Part shown: positions 28,148 through 37,632 of the stretch, in pieces
How positions within the stretch are numbered: position 1 is the first letter of the stretch
Layout: every line of letters begins with the position of its first letter
From: Natronorubrum daqingense
GTDB taxonomy: Archaea; Halobacteriota; Halobacteria; Halobacteriales; Natrialbaceae
Reading direction: 5' to 3'
Assembly: GCF_001971705.1 (NCBI RefSeq)
Contig: NZ_CP019327.1
Span: 248,001-312,000 of the forward strand
DNA: 64,000 nucleotides
Notes under the pieces: model-generated
Told to the model about the DNA's origin: nothing
Databases searched by the model: none
Seen by the model: the letters and a program-made list of their open reading frames with translations, nothing else
Translations under genes and position numbers: made by a program

Positions 28148-28957
28148 TTATCGCTCTGCGTCACCCTCGAGTCGATTCCCTGCTCGTGACTCGAGGTGGG
28201 ACTTCGGCATGAGGTCCTCGATGGGTTGGTCGTCGAGCCACTCGAGGAGGGCCACGAGTTGGTCCGTCGCGGCTTCGAAGAGCTGCTCGCCGATTTCGGG
28301 TGTCGCGTCGGTTTGGTCGCCGAAGACGCCGTTTTCGCTGTTCTCGATGCAGTCGTAGAAGGTGGTCGCGCCGTGGACGCGTTCGGCGTCGTAATCGAAG
28401 ACGGAACCGCCGTCGCGGGCGTCCTCGAGGCGGTCGGTTCGGACGAGTTCCTCGGCGATGTGCATGATCATGGCAGTCTCCTTGGGGCCGCCGTGAGGGC
28501 CGGGGGTGTCGAAGACTTCCGTAATTAGCTGGGGAATCGATTCGTCCCACATCCACTCGACGGCGTAGGCGGTTTCGTCCTCGTGGAGTCGTCGACCCAC
28601 TTCGCGGAGGTGGGCGACGTTGCCGCCGTGGGCGTTGACGTAGACGATTCGGTCGATGCCGTGGTAGGTGAGGTTGCGAGAGAGGTTCTCGACGTAATCG
28701 CGAAAGACGGGCGCGTCGACCCACATCGTCCCGTGGAACTGCCGGTGGTGGGGACTGACGCCGATCTGAATCGGCGGGGTACAGAGCATATCCGCCCGCT
28801 CGCTGGCTGCTCGAGCGAGGGCGTCGGCGATCATGGCGTCGGTTCCCTCCGGCAGGTGTGGACCGTGTTGTTCTGTCGAGCCAACGGGCACGACGGCGAG
28901 TGACTCCCGTCCGACGTACTCGCCGAGTTCGGGCCACGTTCGGTGTGGAATGTACAT
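28148..28957 (-). CDS. Creatininase-family amidohydrolase
   Basis: The 269-residue protein shows the family metal-binding residues: LAVVPVGSTEQHGPHLPEGTDAMIA (Glu, His, Asp), VYVNAHGGNVAHL (His) and the later PGPHGGPKETAMIMHIAEELVR (Glu). Related enzymes hydrolyse creatinine, the mycofactocin precursor or the formamide in riboflavin/F420 synthesis (ArfB type); an ArfB-like role is possible in an F420-using haloarchaeon. The exact substrate is not fixed by the sequence. Confidence 0.87.
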   Translation of the reverse strand: MYIPHRTWPELGEYVGRESLAVVPVGSTEQHGPHLPEGTDAMIADALARAASERADMLCTPPIQIGVSPHHRQFHGTMWVDAPVFRDYVENLSRNLTYHGIDRIVYVNAHGGNVAHLREVGRRLHEDETAYAVEWMWDESIPQLITEVFDTPGPHGGPKETAMIMHIAEELVRTDRLEDARDGGSVFDYDAERVHGATTFYDCIENSENGVFGDQTDATPEIGEQLFEAATDQLVALLEWLDDQPIEDLMPKSHLESRAGNRLEGDAER

Positions 28958-29023
28958 GCGTACTCACTCGTCTCGACAGCCAAAACAGTGCGTATCGTCG
29001 TCCTCGATTTCCGGCGTCGCCGC

Positions 29024-30013
29024 TCAATCAGAGCGGTAGCCGCGAGGTTCTTCCGTCGCAGCCGTTGGCTCGTCGTGAGGTGGCGTCGACACCACCCACT
29101 CGGGAAGCGTCGCGCGAACGTCGATCGATTCGCTTCCGAGGACGGCGAATCCGCTGAAGATCAACAGAAAGCCGACGACCGCCAGCGGCGCGATGGCTTC
29201 GCCGAGCAGCGCCCAGCCACCGAGCGTCGAGACGACCGGGACGACGTAGAAGACCAGGTTCGCCTGAATCGCACCTGTCGACTCGAGCAGACCGAAGTAC
29301 GCGATGTACGCGAGGACGCCGGCGAAGACGCTCACGTACGCGAGGGCGACGAGCGCGTTCGTCGACCAGGTGATCGCGGCCCACGACTCGCCGGCGGACC
29401 AGGAGAAGCCGTGCGTGAGCGCCGCCGCGAGTGGCAGTCCCCACGCGATTCGGGCCGTACTCGAGAGCGTTGCATTTGCGCCAGCACGGCGAATTAACAC
29501 GGCTCCGAGTGCGGCGCTCGCCGCGCCGGCGAACAGGATGGCGCGACCGAGAGCGTCGCCGCCGACCAGCATCGCGGGGTCGGGACTGACCACGAGCGCG
29601 ACGCCGACGAGTCCGAGGACCATCCCGAACGCGCCGCGGGTGGACAGTCGCTCGTTCGAGAGCAAGACGGCGGCGAACACCGGCGTCAGGATCGGATTCA
29701 GGCTGAAGACGATCGCGCCGACGGCACTGGTGGCGTACTGCTGACCGACGAAGAGGAGCGCGTTCGCGAGGCCGATCACGAGGCCACCGGTTGCGAGGAT
29801 GCCGACCACGTCGCCGCGCGTTCTGGGTCGTAGGTCCTCGACCGATGCGGTGAGCGCAACGTAGCCGAGCATGATGATCGCGGCGAGGTCGAATCGCAGC
29901 GCGACGAACAGAAGCGGCGGGAAGTACTCGAGGCCCGCTTTCGCGGCGACGAACGTGCCGCCGAAGAAGACACTCGAGAGGGCGAAGAGAACGATCGTTC
30001 GGCGATCGATCAT
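29024..30013 (-). CDS. EamA-family drug/metabolite transporter
   Basis: The 329-residue membrane protein has ten helices in two EamA repeats. Landmarks are FALSSVFFGGTFVAAKAGL, FVGQQYATSAVGAIVFSLNPILTPVFAAVLLSNERL and YFGLLESTGAIQANLVFYVVPVVSTLGGWALLGE. The ATG at 30013 is preferred over the open frame up to 30196. It may export metabolites. It is divergent from the regulator gene at 30274, and the shared 260-bp gap may carry both promoters. Confidence 0.9.
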   Translation of the reverse strand: MIDRRTIVLFALSSVFFGGTFVAAKAGLEYFPPLLFVALRFDLAAIIMLGYVALTASVEDLRPRTRGDVVGILATGGLVIGLANALLFVGQQYATSAVGAIVFSLNPILTPVFAAVLLSNERLSTRGAFGMVLGLVGVALVVSPDPAMLVGGDALGRAILFAGAASAALGAVLIRRAGANATLSSTARIAWGLPLAAALTHGFSWSAGESWAAITWSTNALVALAYVSVFAGVLAYIAYFGLLESTGAIQANLVFYVVPVVSTLGGWALLGEAIAPLAVVGFLLIFSGFAVLGSESIDVRATLPEWVVSTPPHDEPTAATEEPRGYRSD

Positions 30014-30273
30014 GGGTTCACCCCGATCGTCCGAAGAGCCGTGACGACCCCAACACGGGATCGTCGGTGTGGAGAGAGATGGAACATCGTGTTTCGTATG
30101 ACGGGCCCAGCGGGGATAGTTTAATTCAGAAAAATCCTCATAGCAGGAAATCGTGGAGGGGGCAAGAAAGGAGCGCGTCCCGGGAAACGAACTCATGCAC
30201 GTCCCGTGGTATCACACTGTGAAAAGATTTCACGGTGCGAAAGCACTAACTCGACGCACCCGAAGATGGACGT

Positions 30274-31074
30274 ATGGAATCGGCACTCGAGGAGATCGAG
30301 TTCCTCGCGCTGTCACCGAATCGCGTGGCGGTACTCGACTCGCTCGCGACGGGTGAGCGGACGCGAAACGAACTCGCTGCGGAGACGGGGGCCTCACAGG
30401 CGACGCTGGGTCGTATTCTGAACGATTTTCGAGACCGCGCGTGGATCGAACGCGAGGGGAGTACGTACGTCGCGACTGCGACGGGACGACTCGTCAGTTC
30501 GGGATTCACCGATCTCCGGGAGATCATCGAAACCGAACAGCGACTTCGAGGCGTCGTCGAATACCTCCCGACTGACGCGCTGACGTTCGACCTCAGGCGA
30601 TTGGCCGACGCGACCATCACGACGCCGACGCAGATGCGCCCGAACGCGCCGTTGTCACGCCTGCTCGAGTTGCTCGAGGACGCCGACGAGGTGTGGACCG
30701 TCTCGCACGCGTTCAACGAACAAACGCTGACGGTCGTACAGGAGCGAACGGCGAGAGGGGAGCAAGCCTTCAAAGGCGTCTTCTCGCAGCGAGCGATCGA
30801 CGCACTCGCCACCGACGACGAGTTACAAACTCGACTCGAGGACCTCCTCGAGGAAGACGATGCAGCGGTTCGCGTCCGCGAGGACGGCGTCCCGCTCGCG
30901 GTTATGCTCCTCGACGACGTCGTCTACCTGCTCGTTCGCGACGAACACGGCGTCTTGCGGGCCTCGATCGATACTGACGACGAAGTCGTGCGATCGTGGG
31001 CCCGAGAAACCGTCGACGACTACTGGGAACGCGCCGACTCGCTCGAGGGGGCGAACGACGAATTTCTCGAGTGA
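30274..31074 (+). CDS. Winged-helix transcriptional regulator
   Basis: The 266-residue protein begins with a helix-turn-helix (about residues 8-65: FLALSPNRVAVLDSLATG, TRNELAAETGASQATLGRIL, then the wing WIEREGSTYVATATG). A long C-terminal sensor-like half follows. This is a common haloarchaeal regulator layout. The ligand is unknown. It is divergent from the EamA transporter gene, which could be its target, but that is inference from orientation. Confidence 0.85.
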   Translation: MESALEEIEFLALSPNRVAVLDSLATGERTRNELAAETGASQATLGRILNDFRDRAWIEREGSTYVATATGRLVSSGFTDLREIIETEQRLRGVVEYLPTDALTFDLRRLADATITTPTQMRPNAPLSRLLELLEDADEVWTVSHAFNEQTLTVVQERTARGEQAFKGVFSQRAIDALATDDELQTRLEDLLEEDDAAVRVREDGVPLAVMLLDDVVYLLVRDEHGVLRASIDTDDEVVRSWARETVDDYWERADSLEGANDEFLE

Positions 31075-31200
31075 GCGTTCGTCGGCACGTTCGCTTTCGC
31101 TATCGTCGCCACCGTGAGGGCACTATCCAGATCGTCGTGGTCGTACCCGTGTGCGATCGACGTTGGTAGTCTCGCTCCCCGCCGAAACGTTGTGGATCGG

Positions 31201-32850
31201 TCACGCTTCTCTCGAACCACCTGCCTGGTCACGGCTGCGCTCGACGAACTCTTCGCGAGAGAGTTCCTCCGAGAGGAGCGCCTCGAGGTCGTCTCCGATG
31301 CGGTCTGCGGCGATCGTATCCGGATTCAACACCGCGTCCACGCCGCGGTCGAGGAACGCCTCGGCCGTCTCGGTCTCGTCGACGCGGACCACGCGCGAGA
31401 CGTCGGTCTCGAGATCGACGACGGCCTCGGCGCGGTCGTGTTCCGGCGTCAGGGAGACGACGAGCGCGGCGGACTCGAGATTCGCGTACTCCCAGACGTC
31501 GTCGTTCGCCACGTCGCCGTAGACGTAGTTCTCACACGAGTCGCGAATCTCCTCGAGCAGGAGTGGATCGTCCTCGATCACGAGCGTCGGCCGGTCGAGA
31601 CGCGAACAGGCTTCGAGGACCTGTCGGCCGCCGTGTTCGAAGTCGACGACGATGACGTGGTCCGAGAGGTCGTCCGCGACCGATGCTCGGTTACCGACCG
31701 ATTCGCCGAGTCGCTGAACGACGCCTCGATCGCGAAGCCAGCGGTTGATCTCGCCGGCGTGACGACCAGTGTACGTCGCGACGAGCATCGTTACGACTGC
31801 AGCGAGGACGATGGCGTTGAAGACCTCCCGAGCGATCTGGTCCGCGGCGAACGCTTCGATCGCGATGAAGAGGCTGAACGTACTCACCTGATCGAGGGTT
31901 AGTCCCGTCAGAATCGCGCTCCGTCCGTCGAAACCACGTCTGAGCAGGATGGCTGTGACGAGAAGTGGGTTGACGATCACGACCGCGATCACCAACACGA
32001 GCGTATATCCGAGCGACTCGAGCGACGGGAGAGCCACCAGCGCCCCGAGCGTGATGAAGAAGATCGGCGAGAAGAAGTCCTCGAGGTCGTCGACGGTGTC
32101 GACTAACTCGAGGGAGTGTGGATAGTCGTCGGCGATGGCGATGCCGGCGGCGAACGCGCCGACGACGATCGAGAGGTCCGCGGCTTCGGCGAGCGCGATG
32201 AAGCCGACGACGAACGAGATGCCGATCAGCATCATCACTTCCGAATCGCCGCGAAGTCGTGCCGTCAGCCGGTGAAAGAGAAGGTATCGAATGCCGACTG
32301 CGAGCGCGATCAGGCCGCCAGCGACGGCGAACTGTTCCCAGGCGGGCGTCGCGGCGTAGACGAACGCGCTCAACGAGAGGACGACGAGCACGCCGAGCAG
32401 GTCCTCCGTGAGGTGGATCGACTCCGCGAGTTGCTGGTAGGTCGGACGGACGTCACGCTCGGTGCCGAGGTAGCTGGTCGCCACGAGCGAGGAACTCAAC
32501 GCGGCAGCGATACCTAGGTAGCCGGCGTTCAGGGGATCGAGGCCGAACGCGAGCCCGACGCCGACCGTCAGCGCCCCGACGACGGTTGCCTGCACTACCC
32601 CGACGGTGACGCTGACCCGGCCGGTCGACCGAAATGCCTCGAGGTCGACGTGGACGCCGAAGAGGAACACGAGGAAGGCGATACCCCACTGCGCGAGGTC
32701 GAGCAGTTGCGTTTCGTCGATCGCCGCTCCAGCGACGATGCCCGCGAGGAGGTAAAACGGGATCACCGAGAGCTCTTTCTGGGCTGCGACGAGTAACAAC
32801 GCGGCTGCGAGCACGAATATCAGCGTCAGCGCGAGGAGGATATCATACAT
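31201..32850 (-). CDS. CPA2 cation:proton antiporter with RCK domain (second of pair)
   Basis: The protein has about 549 residues from the ATG at 32850. Residues 1-390 form the KefB/NhaP2-like membrane domain (ELSVIPFYLLAGIVAGAAIDE, ISFVVGFIALAEAADLSIVVGAFAAGIAIADD). A C-terminal nucleotide-binding domain follows: DHVIVVDFEHGGRQVLEACSRL, then a TrkA-C-like part. It probably exchanges Na+ or K+ for H+ under nucleotide control. Its start overlaps the stop of the paralogous upstream gene by 8 bp. Confidence 0.9.
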   Translation of the reverse strand: MYDILLALTLIFVLAAALLLVAAQKELSVIPFYLLAGIVAGAAIDETQLLDLAQWGIAFLVFLFGVHVDLEAFRSTGRVSVTVGVVQATVVGALTVGVGLAFGLDPLNAGYLGIAAALSSSLVATSYLGTERDVRPTYQQLAESIHLTEDLLGVLVVLSLSAFVYAATPAWEQFAVAGGLIALAVGIRYLLFHRLTARLRGDSEVMMLIGISFVVGFIALAEAADLSIVVGAFAAGIAIADDYPHSLELVDTVDDLEDFFSPIFFITLGALVALPSLESLGYTLVLVIAVVIVNPLLVTAILLRRGFDGRSAILTGLTLDQVSTFSLFIAIEAFAADQIAREVFNAIVLAAVVTMLVATYTGRHAGEINRWLRDRGVVQRLGESVGNRASVADDLSDHVIVVDFEHGGRQVLEACSRLDRPTLVIEDDPLLLEEIRDSCENYVYGDVANDDVWEYANLESAALVVSLTPEHDRAEAVVDLETDVSRVVRVDETETAEAFLDRGVDAVLNPDTIAADRIGDDLEALLSEELSREEFVERSRDQAGGSREA

Positions 32851-34594
32851 CGTTCTCACCACCGCTGTCGGTCGGGTCGGCATCCGCTCCGCCGTCGTCG
32901 GTCGCGACGGTATCGACCGGTCGCTCGTGTTCGCTCACACGGTCGTTCAGCGCCTCGAGTCGCCGTTCGAATTCTTCGGGGTCGTCGAGTAACTCGAGGA
33001 CGGTTTCGAACTCCTCGCCGACGAGTTCGCGTTCTAACACGACGTAGTCCGCGCCGGCCTCGCGGAGGCGTTCGGCTTCGGCGTCGGTCGTCGCCGTCAC
33101 GATGGAGAGCGCGTCGGGTGCGTCCTCGACGAGCCGCAGGTTAACGTCCGTTCGCTGGGCGACGCTGATCAGGACGGTCGCGCCGCCGACGTTCGCTTCC
33201 TGACGAATGTCGCCGTGTCGAGCGTTGCCGAAGATGAAGCCGTGCTCGCGTTCGGAGAGTTCCTCGACGTACTCGGCTCGGTCCTCGACGAAGACGACGT
33301 CATCTACGTCGTCCTCGAGCACCTCGGCGAGTTCGGCCGAGAGGCGGCTGTAGCCGACGCACACCGCGTGGTCAGCGTACTCGACCGGTTGTGCCTCGAT
33401 GGTGTCCTCGCGCTCGAGTCGTTCAAGGTACGGCCTGACGAGTGCGAATATCTGCCTGTTATAGATCACGTAGTAGGTCGAAACCGGCATCGTGATCAGT
33501 GCCATCAGGCTGAGGAAGCCGAGGATCCCTTCTTCGATGAAGCCTTCGTTGACGGCTAACGTGCCGAGGACGAGCGAAAACTCGCTGACCTGAAGCATCG
33601 AAATCGTCCCGAGGAACGAGGTCTCGATATCGAAGCGTTGGCTGTAGAAGAGCCCGAAGACGATGAAGAAGTTGATGACGATGAGTGCGACCGCTGCGAT
33701 AATCGCTTCCTGCCAGTAAGCGAGCAGTTGATCGACTTCCATCTGGAGGGCGATGCTCGCGAAGAAAATCGCGATGAAGAAGTTCGTCGCCGGGCGCATT
33801 CGCTCCTTGAGCTCCGTGCTGTAGGGGAGTTGTGCGAGTGCGAGGCCGGCGAGGAAGGCACCGACCTCGACGGAGAGTTCGAGCGATTCGGCGGCGAAGA
33901 TGAACAGAAACGCCCAGCCGATGCCGACGGTGAAGAGCGTACTCTTGTTCGCGGCGCTGGCGCGCAACAGCGTCGGCAGGAGGTACTTGCTCCCGAGGTA
34001 GGCGAGGACGCCGATGAGTCCCATCAACACGAGCACGCGCCCGATACTGAACGCGATCTCCCCGAGGTCATCGACGGCTCCGACGGAGAGAATCGCGAGG
34101 GCCAACACGAGGTAGATGTCCTGGAAGATCAGAATGCCGACGTCGACTTTGCCGTAGAGTTCTTTCAGGTCTTCTTTGTCTCCGAGCACCTTGACGATGA
34201 TCGGCGTCGCACCGAAGGTCGTCGCGAGCGCGATCATCAGCGACTGAAAGAGCGTGAAGCCGAGGAGGAGAGCGACACCCGTCGACGCGATGGCCTGCAA
34301 AACCGCCTGGCCGAGCGCAATCGCACCGACGGGGCGCATGATCTCCCTGATGTCGTCGAAGCGCATCTCGATCCCCAGAACGAACAACAAGAAGCCAAGT
34401 CCGAGTTCCGCGATGATCTCGATCAGTTGATCCTCGGCGACGATGCCGAGGCCGATCGGGCCGACGACGACCCCCGTCAGCACGTAAGCGACGATCGTCG
34501 GCTGTTTCGTCAGCCTGGCGATGTAGCTGAGGACGGCCGCAGCAACGATGAGCAACGCGAAATCCGTAGCCAGTGCAATGCCTCCGAGCGACAT
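32843..34594 (-). CDS. CPA2 cation:proton antiporter with RCK domain (first of pair)
   Basis: From the ATG at 34594 the protein has 583 residues (a TTG at 34603 is the alternative). The membrane part has LTKQPTIVAYVLTGVVVGPIGLGIV, GFLLFVLGIEMRFDDI and SLELSVEVGAFLAGLALAQ. A TrkA-N domain starts at DHAVCVGYSRLSAELAEVLEDD. It shares fold and domain order with the next gene but is only distantly similar in sequence. The translational overlap suggests co-production, perhaps as a hetero-complex. Confidence 0.9.
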   Translation of the reverse strand: MSLGGIALATDFALLIVAAAVLSYIARLTKQPTIVAYVLTGVVVGPIGLGIVAEDQLIEIIAELGLGFLLFVLGIEMRFDDIREIMRPVGAIALGQAVLQAIASTGVALLLGFTLFQSLMIALATTFGATPIIVKVLGDKEDLKELYGKVDVGILIFQDIYLVLALAILSVGAVDDLGEIAFSIGRVLVLMGLIGVLAYLGSKYLLPTLLRASAANKSTLFTVGIGWAFLFIFAAESLELSVEVGAFLAGLALAQLPYSTELKERMRPATNFFIAIFFASIALQMEVDQLLAYWQEAIIAAVALIVINFFIVFGLFYSQRFDIETSFLGTISMLQVSEFSLVLGTLAVNEGFIEEGILGFLSLMALITMPVSTYYVIYNRQIFALVRPYLERLEREDTIEAQPVEYADHAVCVGYSRLSAELAEVLEDDVDDVVFVEDRAEYVEELSEREHGFIFGNARHGDIRQEANVGGATVLISVAQRTDVNLRLVEDAPDALSIVTATTDAEAERLREAGADYVVLERELVGEEFETVLELLDDPEEFERRLEALNDRVSEHERPVDTVATDDGGADADPTDSGGENDV

Positions 34595-34933
34595 AGTCTT
34601 CAATCAAACTGATCAGCGACGATTCGACGGTAGTCACTCAATCGTTCCGTACACTGCCAGAAAAGGCTTGTCGCTGCAGTATCTCAGGTTTGGGAATAGT
34701 ACACGAATGGGTACATATACCACTAGCGAACGGTGAACCCATCACGTTCGTCCATCGAACGACGGGACACCAGTTTGTCCGAGTTGTGCTGTTACTCGAG
34801 GCAATAGTGGCTGCTCGAGTCACGTGAGTCGGCAACTGGCCGTCACTGAGTGGGGAGTGCTCGAGCGCAGTACGTGTCTCACTCCGCGAACACGTTCGGT
34901 AAGGATCGAAAAGATTGCCGCGCGTTCACGCGT
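34595..34933. other. 339-bp intergenic region between antiporter pair and OsmC gene
   Basis: No protein gene is seen. The left part should hold the antiporter promoter. A TATA-like TACATATACC lies at about 34711-34720. The right third follows the 3' end of the OsmC gene. Confidence 0.4.
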
Positions 34934-35557
34934 TTACGCTGCCGTCTGGAACTCCACTCGAGGCCTGTTGGGCTGCTCGAGCGTCACGAGCGTGTAGACG
35001 GGCGAGCGCTTCGGGTAGTCGCGCACGGCCGATTGCTCCTCGGGGGTCAGGTCGCCAGTTACGTCGACGTCGATCTCGAGTTCGCCGTACATCTCGTCCG
35101 CCCGGTCCGTGTCGTGGATACCGAACAGCATGCTGAGATCGACCGGCGCGCGAACGGTCGTCGTCACGCTCTCGACGTCGATCCCTTCGCGGATCGCGTT
35201 CCAGACGATCGTGCCGTTGATGCACGCGGTGAGGCCCGCGAGCGCCCCTTCGATCGCCTCGTAACGGTCCGTCGGCTCGAGGTAACCCATTGCCTCCTCG
35301 AGTTCCGGTGGGAGACCGAACTCGAGGACGTGTTCGCGTTCGTCACCCATCTCGTCACCGCCGAGCGCCCAGTCGCCGATCGTCGCCGTCGTGCGGTTCG
35401 CCACCGCTTCGGTGTCGCCCGAGGCGCGGAACTCGAGCATGCCGTCGTCCGGGTTCGCCTCGAACCACTCGATGAATTCGTGGAAGTCGCCAGCGTCGAG
35501 GCCGTGTTCGACCTCGCCGGTTCGCTCCATCGTGGCTTGGTGGTCGTCTGTCGTCAT
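34934..35557 (-). CDS. OsmC-family protein with one cysteine missing
   Basis: The 207-residue protein has the OsmC core: DGMLEFRASGDTEAVANRTTATIG at the start and DRYEAIEGALAGLTACINGTIVWNA around the first helix Cys. The second reactive Cys, normally in a C-P-V motif near the C-terminus, is replaced (RDYPKRSPVYTLV). Typical OsmC/Ohr enzymes need both to reduce organic hydroperoxides, so this copy probably has another role or a one-Cys mechanism. Confidence 0.83.
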   Translation of the reverse strand: MTTDDHQATMERTGEVEHGLDAGDFHEFIEWFEANPDDGMLEFRASGDTEAVANRTTATIGDWALGGDEMGDEREHVLEFGLPPELEEAMGYLEPTDRYEAIEGALAGLTACINGTIVWNAIREGIDVESVTTTVRAPVDLSMLFGIHDTDRADEMYGELEIDVDVTGDLTPEEQSAVRDYPKRSPVYTLVTLEQPNRPRVEFQTAA

Positions 35558-35921
35558 GATACTCCCTCGAGTAGAGGTTCGTCGTCAGCGGTCTTAACCT
35601 GTTATTGCGAGACTCGCGTACAGTCCGTTTCGGTGGCTCTACCACACAGCGTGGGTGTCTACCGGAGCGACTAGTACTGAACAGCTGGGAATCGGTTCCG
35701 GTCGTCCAGAGAGACAACGGTGTGAGTCGTCGGCTGTTCGGCTTGGCAACCGTCCTCGTCGAGAGCGGGTTCTGCGTCTCCGCCTGCTCACAGGCGTTCG
35801 TATTCAATCCACTCGCGGTACAGTCAATACGACGTTACCGACGGACGGACCTCTCAGGCTCGAATGACACTCATCGAATCCGTACAAAACGCCTACCTTT
35901 TCAGCGTCCGGATTGGTACTG
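35558..35921. other. 364-bp intergenic region before the histidine kinase gene
   Basis: No convincing coding frame or structured element is seen. It probably carries the divergent promoters for the OsmC and histidine kinase genes. Confidence 0.4.
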
Positions 35922-37085
35922 ATGGCGTTCGTGACTCGGTACGTCTCCCCGACCAGTGGCAGAGGGGTCATCCTCTTTCTCGGCCTTACGTACGCAACGC
36001 TTTCGCTCGTCTGGGCGAGTTTGCGGTTGTCCAGCGGCGAACCGTACTCGAACGTCGCCGTCATCATCTTACTCACCGGCGGCCCGGCCTTCGTTCTCCT
36101 CTACGGCGGGTTCCAGTTGGTACACGCCGATCTCGATTCCGACCTGTACCCGCTGATCGGCGGCTGGACCCTCGGCGCCGTCGGGGTAATGTTCGCTCTT
36201 TTGAGTCTCTACCACTTTCAGCCCGCTGACAGTCTTCGCAATCCGTACCGCGAAATCCTCGTCCTCACTGCGCTCAGTAGCGTCGCGGGGCTGGGCGTCG
36301 GGATGTACGACGCCCGTGCCAGGACGAGCGCCCGCGAGCTCACCCAGCGCAACGAGGAGTTACAGCGCCTGCAAGCCCAACTCGAGGCGTCGAACGAACG
36401 CCTCGAGCAATTCGCTTACGCGGTCTCTCACGACCTCGAGGAGCCACTGCGGATGATCACGAGTTACCTCTCGCTTTTGGAACGTCGCTACGCGGACGAA
36501 CTGGACGACGACGCCGACGAATTCATCGACTACGCCGTCGACGGCGCAGAGCGAATGAAAGAGATGATCGACGGCCTCCTCGAGTACTCTCGTATCGAGA
36601 CGCGAGGCGAGTCCTTCGAATCGGTCGACCTCGACGCGCTCCTTACAGACGTCCAGCAAAACCTCGAATTACAGATCGACGAGAGCGACGCAAAAATCAC
36701 CAGCGACGCGTTACCTCGAGTCACGGGCGACCCACGCCAGCTCCGACAGGTGTTTCAAAACTTGCTCAGCAACGCACTCGAGTACAGCGGCGACGACCCC
36801 CCTCGCGTTCACGTCGGAGCGACAGCAACGGACTCGAGGTGGCAGATGTCCGTCCGGGACGAGGGTATCGGCATTCCACCCGAGCAACAAGATCGCGTCT
36901 TCGAGGTGTTTCAACGTCTCCACAGTCACGAAGAACACGCCGGCACGGGGATCGGACTCGCGTTGTGCCAGCGGATCGTCGAGCGCCACGGCGGTACCAT
37001 CTGGATCGATTCCGAACCCGGCGCGGGTACGACCTTTACGTTCACTCTGCCGCCAACCCAAGCACCCTCGAAACCGGCCCGATGA
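35922..37085 (+). CDS. Sensor histidine kinase with multi-helix membrane N-terminus
   Basis: From the ATG at 35922 the protein has 387 residues. The N-terminal third has about four membrane helices, then a coiled-coil linker (LTQRNEELQRLQAQLEASNERLEQ). The dimerization/phosphoacceptor helix is FAYAVSHDLEEPLRMITSYLSLLERRY, with the phosphorylated His in VSHDLEEP. The ATPase domain has FQNLLSNALEYSG (N box), VRDEGIGIPPEQQDRVFEVFQRL (G1/F) and GTGIGLALCQRIVERHGGTIW. No response regulator is adjacent, as is common in haloarchaea. The stimulus is unknown. It is the last native gene before the island. Confidence 0.93.
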   Translation: MAFVTRYVSPTSGRGVILFLGLTYATLSLVWASLRLSSGEPYSNVAVIILLTGGPAFVLLYGGFQLVHADLDSDLYPLIGGWTLGAVGVMFALLSLYHFQPADSLRNPYREILVLTALSSVAGLGVGMYDARARTSARELTQRNEELQRLQAQLEASNERLEQFAYAVSHDLEEPLRMITSYLSLLERRYADELDDDADEFIDYAVDGAERMKEMIDGLLEYSRIETRGESFESVDLDALLTDVQQNLELQIDESDAKITSDALPRVTGDPRQLRQVFQNLLSNALEYSGDDPPRVHVGATATDSRWQMSVRDEGIGIPPEQQDRVFEVFQRLHSHEEHAGTGIGLALCQRIVERHGGTIWIDSEPGAGTTFTFTLPPTQAPSKPAR

Positions 37086-37252
37086 GGCTTTTGCGGGAGA
37101 CTCGAGTCAGTGTGAACACGACGGCGTGCTCGAGTGCGAGTACAAGCCAGATGCGGAATCGACACGGCTTCTCTCCGAGACGCAGAAATAGGCGAAAACG
37201 CTTCGGAAAGCATTCTCGAGACTGGTGTTGAGAACCGTCACTGCTCGAGGAG

Positions 37253-37283
37253 TGGCACCTGTAAATCGATGGCCTCGGCACTC
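37253..37283 (+). repeat. Left attachment-site repeat (31 bp)
   Basis: The sequence starts TGGCACCTGT and ends TCGGCACTC, with a central ATCGAT. It is identical to 48000-48030. It does not overlap a recognisable tRNA gene. On the minus strand it could encode SAEAIDLQVP, but no known gene end was identified. Confidence 0.9.
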
Positions 37284-37329
37284 GAACAGGAACGACTTAC
37301 CAGTACCACGATATTATCTAAGAAGAATC

Positions 37330-37390
37330 GATACCATTAGGCCACTTATCGGTATCATTATTATCTGATATGGTGTCTATCTATATGGTG
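37330..37390. promoter_or_regulatory. Operator-like cluster of half-sites before the first island gene
   Basis: Four related half-sites lie within 61 bp: GATACCATT (37330-37338), its inverted form GGTATC (37351-37356), ATATGGTGTC (37368-37377) and ATATGGTG (37383-37390). The last two are the inverted form of a GACACCATAT-type site. The block ends 7 bp before the ATG at 37398 and overlaps the likely TATA/start region. This fits autoregulation by the ribbon-helix-helix-like product, which is inference. Confidence 0.5.
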
Positions 37391-37397
37391 TTTTCGC

Positions 37398-37622
37398 ATG
37401 TCCGAAGTCCCACCAGCGCCACGGCGAGCGAGTGATGAAGCCAGAAATCTACCCGAAGATACGACGAGTCTCGAGGTGTATTGCCATCGCCAGCACAAGG
37501 GCGAATGGATGAAAGAAGCTGAAGAACAGGGATGCAGTCTTAGTCAGTACGTCTATGACCTAGTGCAAGAAGCTCGCTGGCATCGCCAAGACGGCGACGT
37601 CCCGGTGAATGTAGAGTACTGA
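37398..37622 (+). CDS. Small DNA-binding-like protein, short paralogue of the right-end protein
   Basis: The 74-residue protein contains SLEVYCHRQHKGEWMKEAEEQGCSLSQYVYDLVQEARW, nearly the same pattern as residues 25-61 of the 169-residue protein at 46717. A beta strand followed by two helices, with a G-x-SLSxYxxDLV turn, resembles ribbon-helix-helix proteins. It stops where the other copy continues into a coiled coil, so it may be a shortened remnant. It could regulate the island or act as an excision factor. Confidence 0.7.
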   Translation: MSEVPPAPRRASDEARNLPEDTTSLEVYCHRQHKGEWMKEAEEQGCSLSQYVYDLVQEARWHRQDGDVPVNVEY

Positions 37623-37632
37623 ATACTGATCT

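Larger units (their letters stand above)
37086..37397. other. Junction of chromosome and island (left)
   Basis: This 312-bp stretch has no gene. It changes from GC-rich chromosomal sequence to AT-rich island sequence at the 31-bp repeat (37253-37283) and ends with a cluster of operator-like half-sites before the first island gene. Confidence 0.6.

Noticed and set aside
37253-37283. Attachment repeat as the end of a tRNA or of a 15-residue frame (SAEAIDLQVP)
   Set aside because: No tRNA T-arm or acceptor stem fits, and the tiny frame has no family or upstream gene body.
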